From RDYZ01 sp964518905 (lineage in GTDB: Bacteria; Cyanobacteriota; Cyanobacteriia; Cyanobacteriales; Geitlerinemataceae), in contig CAZFJL010000011.1 of NCBI GenBank assembly GCA_964518905.1, positions 24,326-88,325 of the forward strand: 64,000 nucleotides of DNA, written 5' to 3'. Position numbers and translations under genes: made by a program. Shown in pieces: positions 9,183 to 17,851 of this stretch (position 1 is its first letter; each line of letters starts with the position of its first letter). Under the pieces are notes generated by a model. That model saw only the letters and a program-made list of their open reading frames with translations, was not told the origin of the DNA and did not search any database.

Positions 9183-9506
9183 ATGACCCCCGAACTCAAC
9201 GCCAAACTCGACAAATTGGTCAACGACAATAAAGTTGTTGTCTTCATGAAAGGATCGAAGCTGATGCCCCAGTGCGGCTTCTCGAACAACATGGTGCAGA
9301 TCCTCAGCACGCTTGGCGTTCCGTTCGAGACCTTCGATGTGCTGTCTGACCCCGAGGTACGCCAAGGCATTAAAGAGTATTCCAACTGGCCGACGATTCC
9401 GCAGCTTTACGTCAACGGTGATTTTATCGGTGGATCGGACATCGCGATCGAGATGTACAACAACGGCGAGCTACAACAAATGCTCGAAGTCGCGCTCGCG
9501 TCCTAA
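9183..9506 (+). CDS. grxD: monothiol glutaredoxin, Grx4/CGFS type
   Basis: The 107-residue product carries the CGFS active site at residues 31-34 within KGSKLMPQCGFS, then FETFDVLSDPEVRQGIKEYSNWPTIPQLYVNGDFIGGSDI, which contains the cis-proline and glutathione-binding GG-SD motifs. CGFS glutaredoxins bind a glutathione-ligated [2Fe-2S] cluster and transfer it to target proteins. The gene follows bolA on the same strand and is closed by a strong terminator hairpin at 9555. Both length and motifs are standard. Confidence 0.97.
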   Translation: MTPELNAKLDKLVNDNKVVVFMKGSKLMPQCGFSNNMVQILSTLGVPFETFDVLSDPEVRQGIKEYSNWPTIPQLYVNGDFIGGSDIAIEMYNNGELQQMLEVALAS

Positions 9507-9554
9507 TTCCTCGGCTAAAACCCAGATCAAACCTGGATTAAAGCCAATCAAGCC

Positions 9555-9602
9555 AAGAGCGGGTGATCTTCTTCGATATAGATATCACCCGCTCTTATTT
9601 TT
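9555..9602 (+). terminator. rho-independent terminator after grxD
   Basis: The arms AAGAGCGGGTGAT and ATCACCCGCTCTT pair with a loop of about 18 bases, followed by ATTTTTG. It lies 49 bases past the grxD stop. Confidence 0.85.
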
Positions 9603-9651
9603 GATTTATTGTTAAGCTTTGTAACACTCACATTTTTACTTCCCCATCCGC

Positions 9652-10017
9652 ATGAATCCAGAACCTCTCGTTCTTGCTCCCGTATACGTCGTCGTTCTGG
9701 CGAGTACATTCTTTGCGATCGTCTCAGGCATCATCTTCAAAGACATGCTGGAATATCGCCTCGAAGTCTGGAAAACCGACGATACGGAGCAGGTGAACTA
9801 CAAAACGCCGCAAATCAAACTGAGCTATTTCGGGATTTGCCTGTTCTCGACGATTTGTATGGGATCGAGCCTCTCGACCTTTGGGTTTCCCAATTGGATG
9901 GCCTACGGTGCAGCGTTGCCGATCGTTGGTCTGACGGGTCTATTGATGTGGCTTCAGCTTGGATCGATGCTGAAACTGATGGTGCAAAGTGGATCGGCGG
10001 CGTTTGATTTGGAGTAG
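9652..10017 (+). CDS. conserved cyanobacterial membrane protein, unknown function
   Basis: The 121-residue product has three hydrophobic stretches: about residues 8-28 (APVYVVVLASTFFAIVSGI), 62-80 (SYFGICLFSTICMGSSL) and 84-108. A charged segment between the first two carries YRLEVWKTDD. I recognise it only as a small membrane protein of the type conserved in cyanobacteria; no catalytic motif is visible. The start ATG at 9652 gives a short N-terminal tail before the first helix. It is separated from grxD by a terminator, so it probably has its own promoter, and a 65-base palindromic element follows its stop. Confidence 0.7.
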   Translation: MNPEPLVLAPVYVVVLASTFFAIVSGIIFKDMLEYRLEVWKTDDTEQVNYKTPQIKLSYFGICLFSTICMGSSLSTFGFPNWMAYGAALPIVGLTGLLMWLQLGSMLKLMVQSGSAAFDLE

Positions 10018-10026
10018 ATGTAAGAA

Positions 10027-10091
10027 TATTGCCCGAAAATGATCGCTTACCCAAGAAGTCCGACTTTTCAAAAAAGTCGGACTTCTTGCCC
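10027..10091. repeat. 65-bp hairpin element, copy 1
   Basis: The element starts TATTGCCCGAAAATGATCGC and ends with the near-perfect inverted repeat AAGAAGTCCGACTTTT / AAAAGTCGGACTTCTT. A second copy of exactly the same length and layout is at 44765-44829. It could end transcription of the membrane protein gene, but the conserved left half shows it is a dispersed element. Confidence 0.85.
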
Positions 10092-10325
10092 ATTCCAGGA
10101 GCATTTATTGAGTCGTTACACTCTTCGCGCTCATATTGAACCGGCGCTAGAGTGCAACAACGTGGTTAACGATTGAGGCGCTGCTGCGCTGGGGCAATTT
10201 TTCGTCGATTGCGGTAGACACGCCACCGATTAGCGTTAGCAGCGATAGGATAACCGAGACATAGCGTAATCGCTTGACCGTTCACATCACGACCAATCTG
10301 CACACTTTCATGATTTCGGTGTACT
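10092..10325. other. intergenic region, nothing recognised
   Basis: Together with the hairpin element this makes a gap of about 308 bases. I see no gene; the last part lies just past the stop of the minus-strand GT61 gene. Confidence 0.3.
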
Positions 10326-12863
10326 TTAAAGTCCAGCCTGACGCAATATTTGCTTCATTTGGTCAAGGTTAATCCAAAAATCTTCGGTCAGCGTGTCGGG
10401 ATACATCAAAGCACGGAAAGTAGTACAAGGTAGCGCTTCACCAACCAAATAATAAAGCTTGAGTCGCAAATATTCGCAAATTGTCCAGTAATAGTATCGG
10501 ATATAATTCGGAGAAAATAGCTCGATTACGGTTGTATCTTGAGTACAGAAAATTAGGTTTGTTAAGCCAGCACCATGAGCTGCAACAATTATTTCTGCAT
10601 TTGAAAATAGTCGTACTTGATCTAGAAAAGAATAGTTTTCCAGCGCTATCACCGTGAATCCTTCTGCCTGAAGTAGATCGACTAAATCTGCCTCATTAAT
10701 AATATGTCGATACTTTGCAGAACATCGACTGATATAGATACGTTTGGGATATTTTCCTGTAAGAGTAGATGAGAATAAAGAGTCAGGCTCAACATTATTA
10801 TGCTGACTCATTGGCAAGAATTCAGTGCGGAGAAAGTTAATTGTTCTCGGTGTAGCCCACCCAATGTAGCCAGCAAAGCTAGGAACAATTAACGTTTTTG
10901 CTTGGATATGAGGGTGATGATCACTTTCTATAACGCGATCGAGCGGAATTCCAAGCAACTCTAGCGTTTCTTTCTGAAATCGTTTTGATTGACTATTCAC
11001 ATAAAAATAATCAAAACTATCCTCTGTAAAGTCACTTTGTCGCAGGATCGCCAATCGTGGCAAAACATCAACAAGCCAATGAAAATATACATTGGCTGAC
11101 AGGCCACATAATACCGCCACTCGGCCATCAACTTGTTCTAAAGGAGGAAGTTTACGCTTCTGAAATATACGATGCTGACCGACATTTTTAGCTGTGAGAG
11201 GACAGCCTGGAAGCTCTCCAGGATACTCACGGGATAAATCCGCCAATAACGTGTCATCTGGCGCAATGGTTGCGATCGCTTCACAAACTTGCCACCAGCT
11301 TGTTTGAGGCATTACCCAGCTCCGACCGTCTGGGATCAAGGCTGTAAATACATCCAGCTCCTGTGACGTTGGTGTTGCTTGATACTCGCAGAGATAAGAC
11401 GCTTTACTAAGACGAATAGGGGAAAATGTTTCGTGAATACGGCCAAGACAGGGGCGACAGTTTAAACCTTGACACTCATGTCGAAGCGTCGGGGCGTTGT
11501 AATAGGCTGCGTTTGATTCATATAGTGGAGAGTAGTGAGCCTCAGCATGTTGTTTGAGCCAATCTCGTGCCTTTGTGACTAGCCAACGTGGAGCGAGGGG
11601 CGTTGCTGGTAACTCTTTTTGCTTTTCTATCTCTGCTTGCTGCAATTGTGACATCTTTAAGCCTTCTAAGGCTCGAAGATTGCTTGGATTCACTGTGGTT
11701 GCGGCTTCAAAATAGGCTTCAGCTTCAAAGTAGGATCGATTTCCAAACCGAACATTTCCCCAACTCGTATATAAGTCAGAAAGTGATACATGACGATCAT
11801 CAAAACGAGTCCCTAACTGGAGATGAGAAAGAAAGTTGTGGCGAGCCTTCAACGCCAGTTCGTACACATCATCCGTCAATGATTCTTTTGGCTGGGGTAG
11901 TGATAATGCTTGCAGCCATTGAGTTATATTCATCGCGTTCAGGCGATCAAATATTTGCTTGAAATACTCGATCGCCTGATCTACCTGCTGGAGTTTAATC
12001 GCCATCTGGGCGCAGTATCCATACAGGTCTAAATTTTCTGGATCAAGCTCAAGGGAGCGCTGAAAACACGCGATCGCCGCTCCAGGCTGCTTCAACCGGC
12101 TAAAAAGTGTACCCAAGTTCTCATGAGTACTCGGGTCTGTGGGATCAAGCTGTGCTGCCCGAAGCGCACTGGCAAGTGCATCACTCGTCTGCCCCAACAA
12201 TTGCTCACCTTGAGCTTTTAAGCTATAAAATCTCGACCGTTGAGGACATACATTAATGGAGTCCTCAAGTAGTTTTAGCGCTTGATCAAGTTCTCGCATT
12301 CTTAGCAAAGTTGCAGCCAAATTCTCTCGTGCTTGAGTCCGATTTGGCGCAAGCTCAATGGAGGTTTGATAATACTTTTTTGCGGTGTTTAGATGTCCAA
12401 ATGCTTCATAAATTACGCCAATCTCATTATGTGACTTAGCATCATTGGGGTCGAGATGTAGTGCTTTTTGATAATGCTGTAATGCTGTCTTATATTGTCC
12501 GACTTGAAGATATACGTGCGCCAGATTGTAGATTAGCGGCTGCCAATTTGGCCGTAGCGTAATTGCCGTTTGATAGAACGCTAGCGCTCGATCGCTGTCC
12601 CCTGCATTATCAAATAACTCGCCCAGATAAGCATAGGGTTCGGGACGCTGAGGAGAATGAATGATTACCTGCTTATAGGTGGCGATCGCCTCATCAACCC
12701 GTTCGATCGCGACCAAAATGTTGCCCTTCAATAGCAATGCCGCTGCATCCTGAGGGTACGTCGCGAGGTAAGTATCACAAGAAAGCAATGCTTCGTGATA
12801 CTCACCAGCCCGGTACTGTTCAGATGCAGCGGCAAGCAAGCTGTCCAATTGATGATCAGCCAC
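10326..12863 (-). CDS. TPR protein with C-terminal glycosyltransferase family 61 (DUF563) domain
   Basis: The 845-residue product begins with about eight tetratricopeptide repeats (residues 1-310; for example ALQHYQKALHLDPNDAKSHN). A linker region has a few cysteines (CQGLNCRPCLG near 465). The C-terminal domain (about 550-845) shows GT61 features: NVYFHWLVDVLPRLAIL, RIYISR followed by RHIINE, and SNAEIIVAAHGAGLTNLIFC near 765-785. GT61 enzymes add sugars such as xylose or GlcNAc, and bacterial TPR-GT61 fusions occur in surface polysaccharide loci. Only 15 bases separate it from the upstream RTX gene, so the two are probably cotranscribed. Acceptor and sugar donor cannot be read from sequence. 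Confidence 0.85.
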   Translation of the reverse strand: MADHQLDSLLAAASEQYRAGEYHEALLSCDTYLATYPQDAAALLLKGNILVAIERVDEAIATYKQVIIHSPQRPEPYAYLGELFDNAGDSDRALAFYQTAITLRPNWQPLIYNLAHVYLQVGQYKTALQHYQKALHLDPNDAKSHNEIGVIYEAFGHLNTAKKYYQTSIELAPNRTQARENLAATLLRMRELDQALKLLEDSINVCPQRSRFYSLKAQGEQLLGQTSDALASALRAAQLDPTDPSTHENLGTLFSRLKQPGAAIACFQRSLELDPENLDLYGYCAQMAIKLQQVDQAIEYFKQIFDRLNAMNITQWLQALSLPQPKESLTDDVYELALKARHNFLSHLQLGTRFDDRHVSLSDLYTSWGNVRFGNRSYFEAEAYFEAATTVNPSNLRALEGLKMSQLQQAEIEKQKELPATPLAPRWLVTKARDWLKQHAEAHYSPLYESNAAYYNAPTLRHECQGLNCRPCLGRIHETFSPIRLSKASYLCEYQATPTSQELDVFTALIPDGRSWVMPQTSWWQVCEAIATIAPDDTLLADLSREYPGELPGCPLTAKNVGQHRIFQKRKLPPLEQVDGRVAVLCGLSANVYFHWLVDVLPRLAILRQSDFTEDSFDYFYVNSQSKRFQKETLELLGIPLDRVIESDHHPHIQAKTLIVPSFAGYIGWATPRTINFLRTEFLPMSQHNNVEPDSLFSSTLTGKYPKRIYISRCSAKYRHIINEADLVDLLQAEGFTVIALENYSFLDQVRLFSNAEIIVAAHGAGLTNLIFCTQDTTVIELFSPNYIRYYYWTICEYLRLKLYYLVGEALPCTTFRALMYPDTLTEDFWINLDQMKQILRQAGL

Positions 12864-12878
12864 AATTAAATCGTCTGC

Positions 12879-13778
12879 TTAGAAGATTTCAAAGTCACCG
12901 AAGTTGATTGATGGTGCTCCTGCCAGAGTGGCGATCGTCACCTCATCACCGGCAGCCGTGGTCGGGTTGTAGATGAGTTCACCCGTTTGCGAGTTATAGA
13001 TCACTTTTGCAGCACTGGCACCATCGACCTGGGTCGTGGTCTCAAACTCGGCGGCTTCAAGTGTGTCACCAATCGCAGAGAATGTACTCTGCTCTAGGCC
13101 GATTTTGTCACTGCCGGTTGTAAAGTCCGTGATCGTATCTTGACCTATGGCTTCAGGCGTATTTGCTGCGTTGCCATAGCTAGAAAATGCGAAGGTATCG
13201 TTACCGACGCCGCCGGTCATCACGTCTGCACCACGATCGCCCGAGAGCAGATCGTTGCCGTCTCCGCCAATGAGTGTGTCACTGCCCTCGCCGCCCAGTA
13301 ACGTATCATCACCGGCACCACCAGAGAGTGAGTCTGCGCCTTGGCCGCCAAGAACAATATCGTTACCGTCGTCGCCCGACAGCGTATCGTCTCCTAGGTC
13401 GCCGTAGACCACATCATCGCCTAAGCCGCCGCTGACCACATCGTTGCCCTTACCCGCAAGGAGTGTATCCTGACCCTGCTCTCCGAAAACCGTGTCATCT
13501 CCAGTATTGGACAGAACAATGTCATTTCCGACGCCACCGAGTACCGAGTCGTCACCACCCAGTGATGCGATCGTATCGTTACCATCCCCACCATCGATCA
13601 CGTCAGCACTGCCGAACTCACCGGCATTCGGATCACCAAGCGGTGCTGAGAGGAGCAAATCTTCCGCAGCACCCCCATTGAGTCTATTGGACACCTCTTG
13701 GGAGCCGGTGATGTTTTGCCCTCCCTGGTCGTTACTAGTAACCTCTAAAGGGGTTGTTGTGTCAGATATTCGAGACAT
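12879..13778 (-). CDS. RTX-type calcium-binding secreted protein
   Basis: The 299-residue product contains at least fifteen glycine- and aspartate-rich nonapeptides of the GGxGxDxxx type (residues about 55-190), the calcium-binding beta-roll of RTX proteins. There is no N-terminal signal peptide. The C-terminus (GQDTITDFTTGSDKIGL, then KVIYNSQTGELIYNP) matches the usual end of cyanobacterial RTX proteins exported by type I secretion. No HlyB/HlyD/TolC genes are in the window. It is the first gene of a likely two-gene unit with the TPR-GT61 gene. Its role may be structural at the cell surface; no enzymatic domain is seen. Confidence 0.92.
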   Translation of the reverse strand: MSRISDTTTPLEVTSNDQGGQNITGSQEVSNRLNGGAAEDLLLSAPLGDPNAGEFGSADVIDGGDGNDTIASLGGDDSVLGGVGNDIVLSNTGDDTVFGEQGQDTLLAGKGNDVVSGGLGDDVVYGDLGDDTLSGDDGNDIVLGGQGADSLSGGAGDDTLLGGEGSDTLIGGDGNDLLSGDRGADVMTGGVGNDTFAFSSYGNAANTPEAIGQDTITDFTTGSDKIGLEQSTFSAIGDTLEAAEFETTTQVDGASAAKVIYNSQTGELIYNPTTAAGDEVTIATLAGAPSINFGDFEIF

Positions 13779-14519
13779 ACTTGTTAGATATTAGGAGTTA
13801 GAGTTTGTGAGTTCCTGCAATAGGCCAGGTATTCGTCTTAGATGTAAGAGCGACGTTTTTTGCTGGCTGTAATATTGCATGTATCGCAAGTTTAGATCTC
13901 GCAGGTCAGGCGCAGGATGTCTGTGCGATGAGTAGAACACTGTGGAGAATGTATCTCACAATCTCTAGAAAGGCAATGCCTATTAAACACATTCTCATTA
14001 TTGAGAGAAATGCTTGGACATCCGTAACGAGAAATCTCTAATAGGATAAAAATCATACGTAATTGCGTATTTTTACTTACCCTTACATTGCGTTGCTCAA
14101 ATTGCCTTAGTCGCCCAAGTAAATGGAAATTATGTTTAAGTAAAAAAAATGCAATGAGGTCTGAAATTCTTGTCTAGTCAGGTCTTCGCTCCATAGAGGT
14201 ATACTACATTAGCTTTAGAGTGCTTATAGCTTCTAGGCTTCTTATCGCTCTAACGAGGTGAGTTTACGTGGGTTATTGGCTTGTCGTCTTTCTAAGATTT
14301 TTCACTTTTGTGCAGTTTTAGCTTTCTCTCTTAGCTGACTGAAATCATGGCGAAGTGCAAGAGTTATCCTTTAACGGAGAAAGGATGCTGTATCTCTTCA
14401 GTCTTGACGTACACCGCTTCTTCGTGAGAGATTGCCACAGTTAGGTAATAAGTCCCCAATCTTTGGTCGTAACAGTGTTGCAAGCATCACAGCACCCAAA
14501 CACAACTTCAGATACCGCA
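13779..14519. other. divergent intergenic region, promoter-bearing
   Basis: About 740 AT-rich bases separate the RTX gene (minus) from the TPR-HAD gene (plus). No gene is supported. It must hold promoters for both. In-frame TTG (14463) and GTG (14475) codons precede the chosen ATG at 14520. Confidence 0.4.
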
Positions 14520-17500
14520 ATGCTTGATCAGATTAGAACGCTGCTAAAGGAGAGAAAGTTTCGAGAAGCGTTTAATCTGTGCTCCAGTCTGCTTGAAGCA
14601 TCTCCAAGCCTTGCTGAAGCGCACAAGCTAAAGGGAAATTCTTTGCAGGGTTTGGGGGATTTACCACGTGCTAAGGAAGCGTATAGGAATGCCATCCAGA
14701 TAAAGCCAGATTATGTTGAGGTCTACGTTAATCTAGGTGGTCTTGCCGCTGCTCAGAATGAAGGGTCGGCAGCGGAGCAGTATTTCAGACAGGCAATTCA
14801 CGTCGATCCGAGCTTTGCGGGAGCCTATCGCAATCTGGCACGCCTATTACAGCAGGCCGGTGCGGAGAAAGATGCTGTAGAGCTATGGTTTAAGGCTCTG
14901 GAGTTGGAGCCGGACGCAGTCCCGATCGAGTTGCATCATGGGTTGGCTCAGGCTCTTAGCTCGCAGGGTCAATGGTCGAGATCGATTGCGACCTGGCGAT
15001 CGTTGGCCAAGCGGGATGTGGCGTATCAAGTCCAGGCGTTAGACAAAATTGCCGAAGCATCCCAGAAGTTGGGGCAACGTCAAGGAATTCAGATGAATCA
15101 GGGCAAGGTAGGTCAGGTCAATCGCCGGAGTTCTGAGGCAGCGGCTCGCCAGTTGGGGCGTGATACGTTGGCGGCTGCGAATGGAAATGGGAATGGGTCT
15201 TCTGGGGATGGTGTGCGATCGCAGGTGTCTCAGGGGGGGATGTTAAAGGTGGAGGTTGATGGGGAGGCGTTGTATTTCCTGGCGCAAGCTTACTGTGATC
15301 GTCGGCAATGGGCGGAGGCGGTGCGTACGGGTCAGCAGGCGCTGCGGCTCCGGCGAACCGCGCCGATATTCAAGCTATTGGGCAATGCGTTAGGGGCGCT
15401 CGGTCAGTTTGCCCAGGCGGAGGCGGCGTATCAGGAGGCGCTGCGTTTGCAGCCTGGGTTTGCGGCGGTGTTTGCGAATTTGGGAAGTTTGTATGCGCAG
15501 CAGCAGCGTTGGGAGCGGTCGATCGCGGCGTTTCGTCAGGCGTTGCGGTTAGAGCCGCAGTTTGCGGGGGCGTATCGGAATTTTGCGAAGGTGTGGGAGA
15601 AGCTCGGGGATGAGGTGCGATCGTTGGAGTGTTGGCATCGGGCGTTGGAGATTGAGCCGGGGTGGGCGACGGTGGGTGAGCATGTGACGTTGGGGAATCG
15701 TTGGGTGAAGTTGGGGGAGGTGTCGAAGGGGGAGCGGTGTTATCGACGGGCGATCGTGTGTGATGGGTCGTCGTTGGAGGCGCGATACAATCTGGGGGTT
15801 GTCCTATTTCAGCAGGGGAAATTGGAGGCGGCGCGGGCTGTGCTGGAGGAGGCATTTACGGCAAATGCTGCTTCGGTTATGGTGTTGCGGGCGTTGATTG
15901 AGGTGGTGGTTGGGCTTGAGGATTGGGAGGCGGCGATTCAGTATTATGGGGTTTTGGCTGGTGTTGCTCCGCAGCAGGTTGCGGATCAGTGTGGGTTTGC
16001 GGGGGTGTTGCGCGATCGGGGGTTGAATGAGGAGGCGATCGGGGTTTATCGTCGGGCGCTGGAGTTTGCGCCGGATGTGTTTGATTTGAATGTTGGTTTG
16101 GCGGAGGTGTTGGTTGAGTTGGAGCGTTGGGATGAGGCGCTCAAGCCGACTTTGAACTTGGTCTCAGAGCACCCTGAACTTGCAATATCCAACTATTGGA
16201 TGGGTCGAGTACAGATAGGGATAAAACGTTGGAAACTTGCAGAGGCAGCTTTGAGACAATCAATAGATCTAGATAAAACTTTTTTTTGGTCACACTACTT
16301 TCTTGCCAAGGTGCTGATAGCTTTAGAACGTTGGGAATCAGTAGTAGATGTCCTGACAGAAGCGATGCAACTTAATCCTGGTTTCTACTGGGGATATTTT
16401 GACCTAGGCGAAGCGCTTACACGACTAGGTCGATACAGCAAGGCTATTACAGTTTTTCATCATGTAGAAAAAATAAATCCCAAAACACCCTGGATATCCA
16501 AAAAACTTGGTGACTTGTATAGAAACATATCTCATTTAAGCACAGCCACAAAATACTACCGGTTAGCGATAGAAGAACATCCAGAAGACTTAGAAAGCTA
16601 TCACTATGCCCTCGAACTAAATCCAAGCGAGGCAGAGTTTTACATAAAGCTAGCAAATGAGTTAATGCAACAGCAGCGGAGTGAAGAGGCAACAGTGTTT
16701 TACCAAATTGCCGTAGATTTAGATCCAGTAACCAGCTCTACTTTCCTTGCTTCCAACAAAGAGCTGAATAAAGTCTTCACTCAAAATTCTTCTAGGTTTG
16801 TATTTCCAGGAAAGATGTTTAAATATAAACCGTTGAGATCTGAAATAAAGTACGATTCATCGTATCACCTCTTCAGCGAACGGCCAACTGAGTCCAAAAA
16901 AACTGATACACATATTATTGATTTTGTAGATTTCTATAGCCCCGATAGTCTTCAAACTAGCCGAAAAGTTTATATAGATGAAAATACAGAATTTATTTGT
17001 AGTAAGCTCACTAAGTACGTCAAAGATAAAAACATAAAGGTGGTGTCCTTTGATGTGTTTGACACTTTTATACTAAGGAATAATAAAGCTGAGGCTTTTC
17101 GGTACTATGAGTTATCAGAACAGATCTTGAAAAAAATCAAGAGTGATCATAGATTTCAATCCTATTCGCAAGATATAACCATAGAAGATATACTGACAGC
17201 TAGAGAAACCGGTATGAGATTATCTTACCGAACTCGAATGCTCTCGGAAGGCTTGTGTGAAGGACATATTGACGAAGTGCATGACATAATGTGTGAATAC
17301 TTGTTCGGTGACCAATCCGACGGTTTGTCAGAGATTCTCCGACAGGCTGAAATTGACTATGAAATAAAAAATACCGAAGTTAATAGTGCTTTCTTAGTCG
17401 CCGCAAGAGAGATGGAGTCCCAAGGAATTCGTATAATATTTGTTAGTGATATGTATCTTGGGAGTGATCACATAAGGGAGATACTAAGACGAAAATCTAA

Positions 17501-17795
17501 AGATCTAGCTATAAAGTTTGACGACGTATTTTCTAGCGCGGACACTCTATCTACAAAACGCTCTGGAACTATTTTCAATGAAATTGAAGCTAAGATGAAC
17601 ACTGTGCCTGAATGCTTCTTGCACATCGGAGATTCATTTGTGGGTGATGTACAAAGGCCACTACAGGCAGGCTGGAACTCAATGCACTTCCCGATACCTC
17701 GCAACGAATTAATCGAACGTCAAAAAAGTCTAACGGTATTTATATCCATGATGGCAAAACAAGGGGTTGACGTCCGCGACTGGGCTAAAGCTTAG
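14520..17795 (+). CDS. TPR protein with C-terminal HAD-like hydrolase domain
   Basis: I chose the ATG at 14520; an in-frame TTG at 14463 could add 19 residues. Up to about residue 740 the 1091-residue protein is TPR repeats, with a Gly/Asn linker (NGNGNGSSGDG) near 220. The C-terminal part is a HAD domain: motif I FDVFDT with Asp845 and Asp848, IIFVSDMYLG as motif II, and HIGDSFVGD near 1038 as motif IV. The HAD domain resembles COG5610, predicted HAD proteins of polysaccharide loci. Composition changes sharply within the gene near 16145: G-rich before, AT-rich after, so the 3' half probably came from elsewhere. The next gene begins 56 bases on and seems to hold the rest of the COG5610 module. 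Confidence 0.85.
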   Translation: MLDQIRTLLKERKFREAFNLCSSLLEASPSLAEAHKLKGNSLQGLGDLPRAKEAYRNAIQIKPDYVEVYVNLGGLAAAQNEGSAAEQYFRQAIHVDPSFAGAYRNLARLLQQAGAEKDAVELWFKALELEPDAVPIELHHGLAQALSSQGQWSRSIATWRSLAKRDVAYQVQALDKIAEASQKLGQRQGIQMNQGKVGQVNRRSSEAAARQLGRDTLAAANGNGNGSSGDGVRSQVSQGGMLKVEVDGEALYFLAQAYCDRRQWAEAVRTGQQALRLRRTAPIFKLLGNALGALGQFAQAEAAYQEALRLQPGFAAVFANLGSLYAQQQRWERSIAAFRQALRLEPQFAGAYRNFAKVWEKLGDEVRSLECWHRALEIEPGWATVGEHVTLGNRWVKLGEVSKGERCYRRAIVCDGSSLEARYNLGVVLFQQGKLEAARAVLEEAFTANAASVMVLRALIEVVVGLEDWEAAIQYYGVLAGVAPQQVADQCGFAGVLRDRGLNEEAIGVYRRALEFAPDVFDLNVGLAEVLVELERWDEALKPTLNLVSEHPELAISNYWMGRVQIGIKRWKLAEAALRQSIDLDKTFFWSHYFLAKVLIALERWESVVDVLTEAMQLNPGFYWGYFDLGEALTRLGRYSKAITVFHHVEKINPKTPWISKKLGDLYRNISHLSTATKYYRLAIEEHPEDLESYHYALELNPSEAEFYIKLANELMQQQRSEEATVFYQIAVDLDPVTSSTFLASNKELNKVFTQNSSRFVFPGKMFKYKPLRSEIKYDSSYHLFSERPTESKKTDTHIIDFVDFYSPDSLQTSRKVYIDENTEFICSKLTKYVKDKNIKVVSFDVFDTFILRNNKAEAFRYYELSEQILKKIKSDHRFQSYSQDITIEDILTARETGMRLSYRTRMLSEGLCEGHIDEVHDIMCEYLFGDQSDGLSEILRQAEIDYEIKNTEVNSAFLVAAREMESQGIRIIFVSDMYLGSDHIREILRRKSKDLAIKFDDVFSSADTLSTKRSGTIFNEIEAKMNTVPECFLHIGDSFVGDVQRPLQAGWNSMHFPIPRNELIERQKSLTVFISMMAKQGVDVRDWAKA

Positions 17796-17851
17796 GGAAT
17801 AGCAATGCTATTTCTCTCCGCTTCTCTTCTATCTTTGGAATTAGTGTAAAC

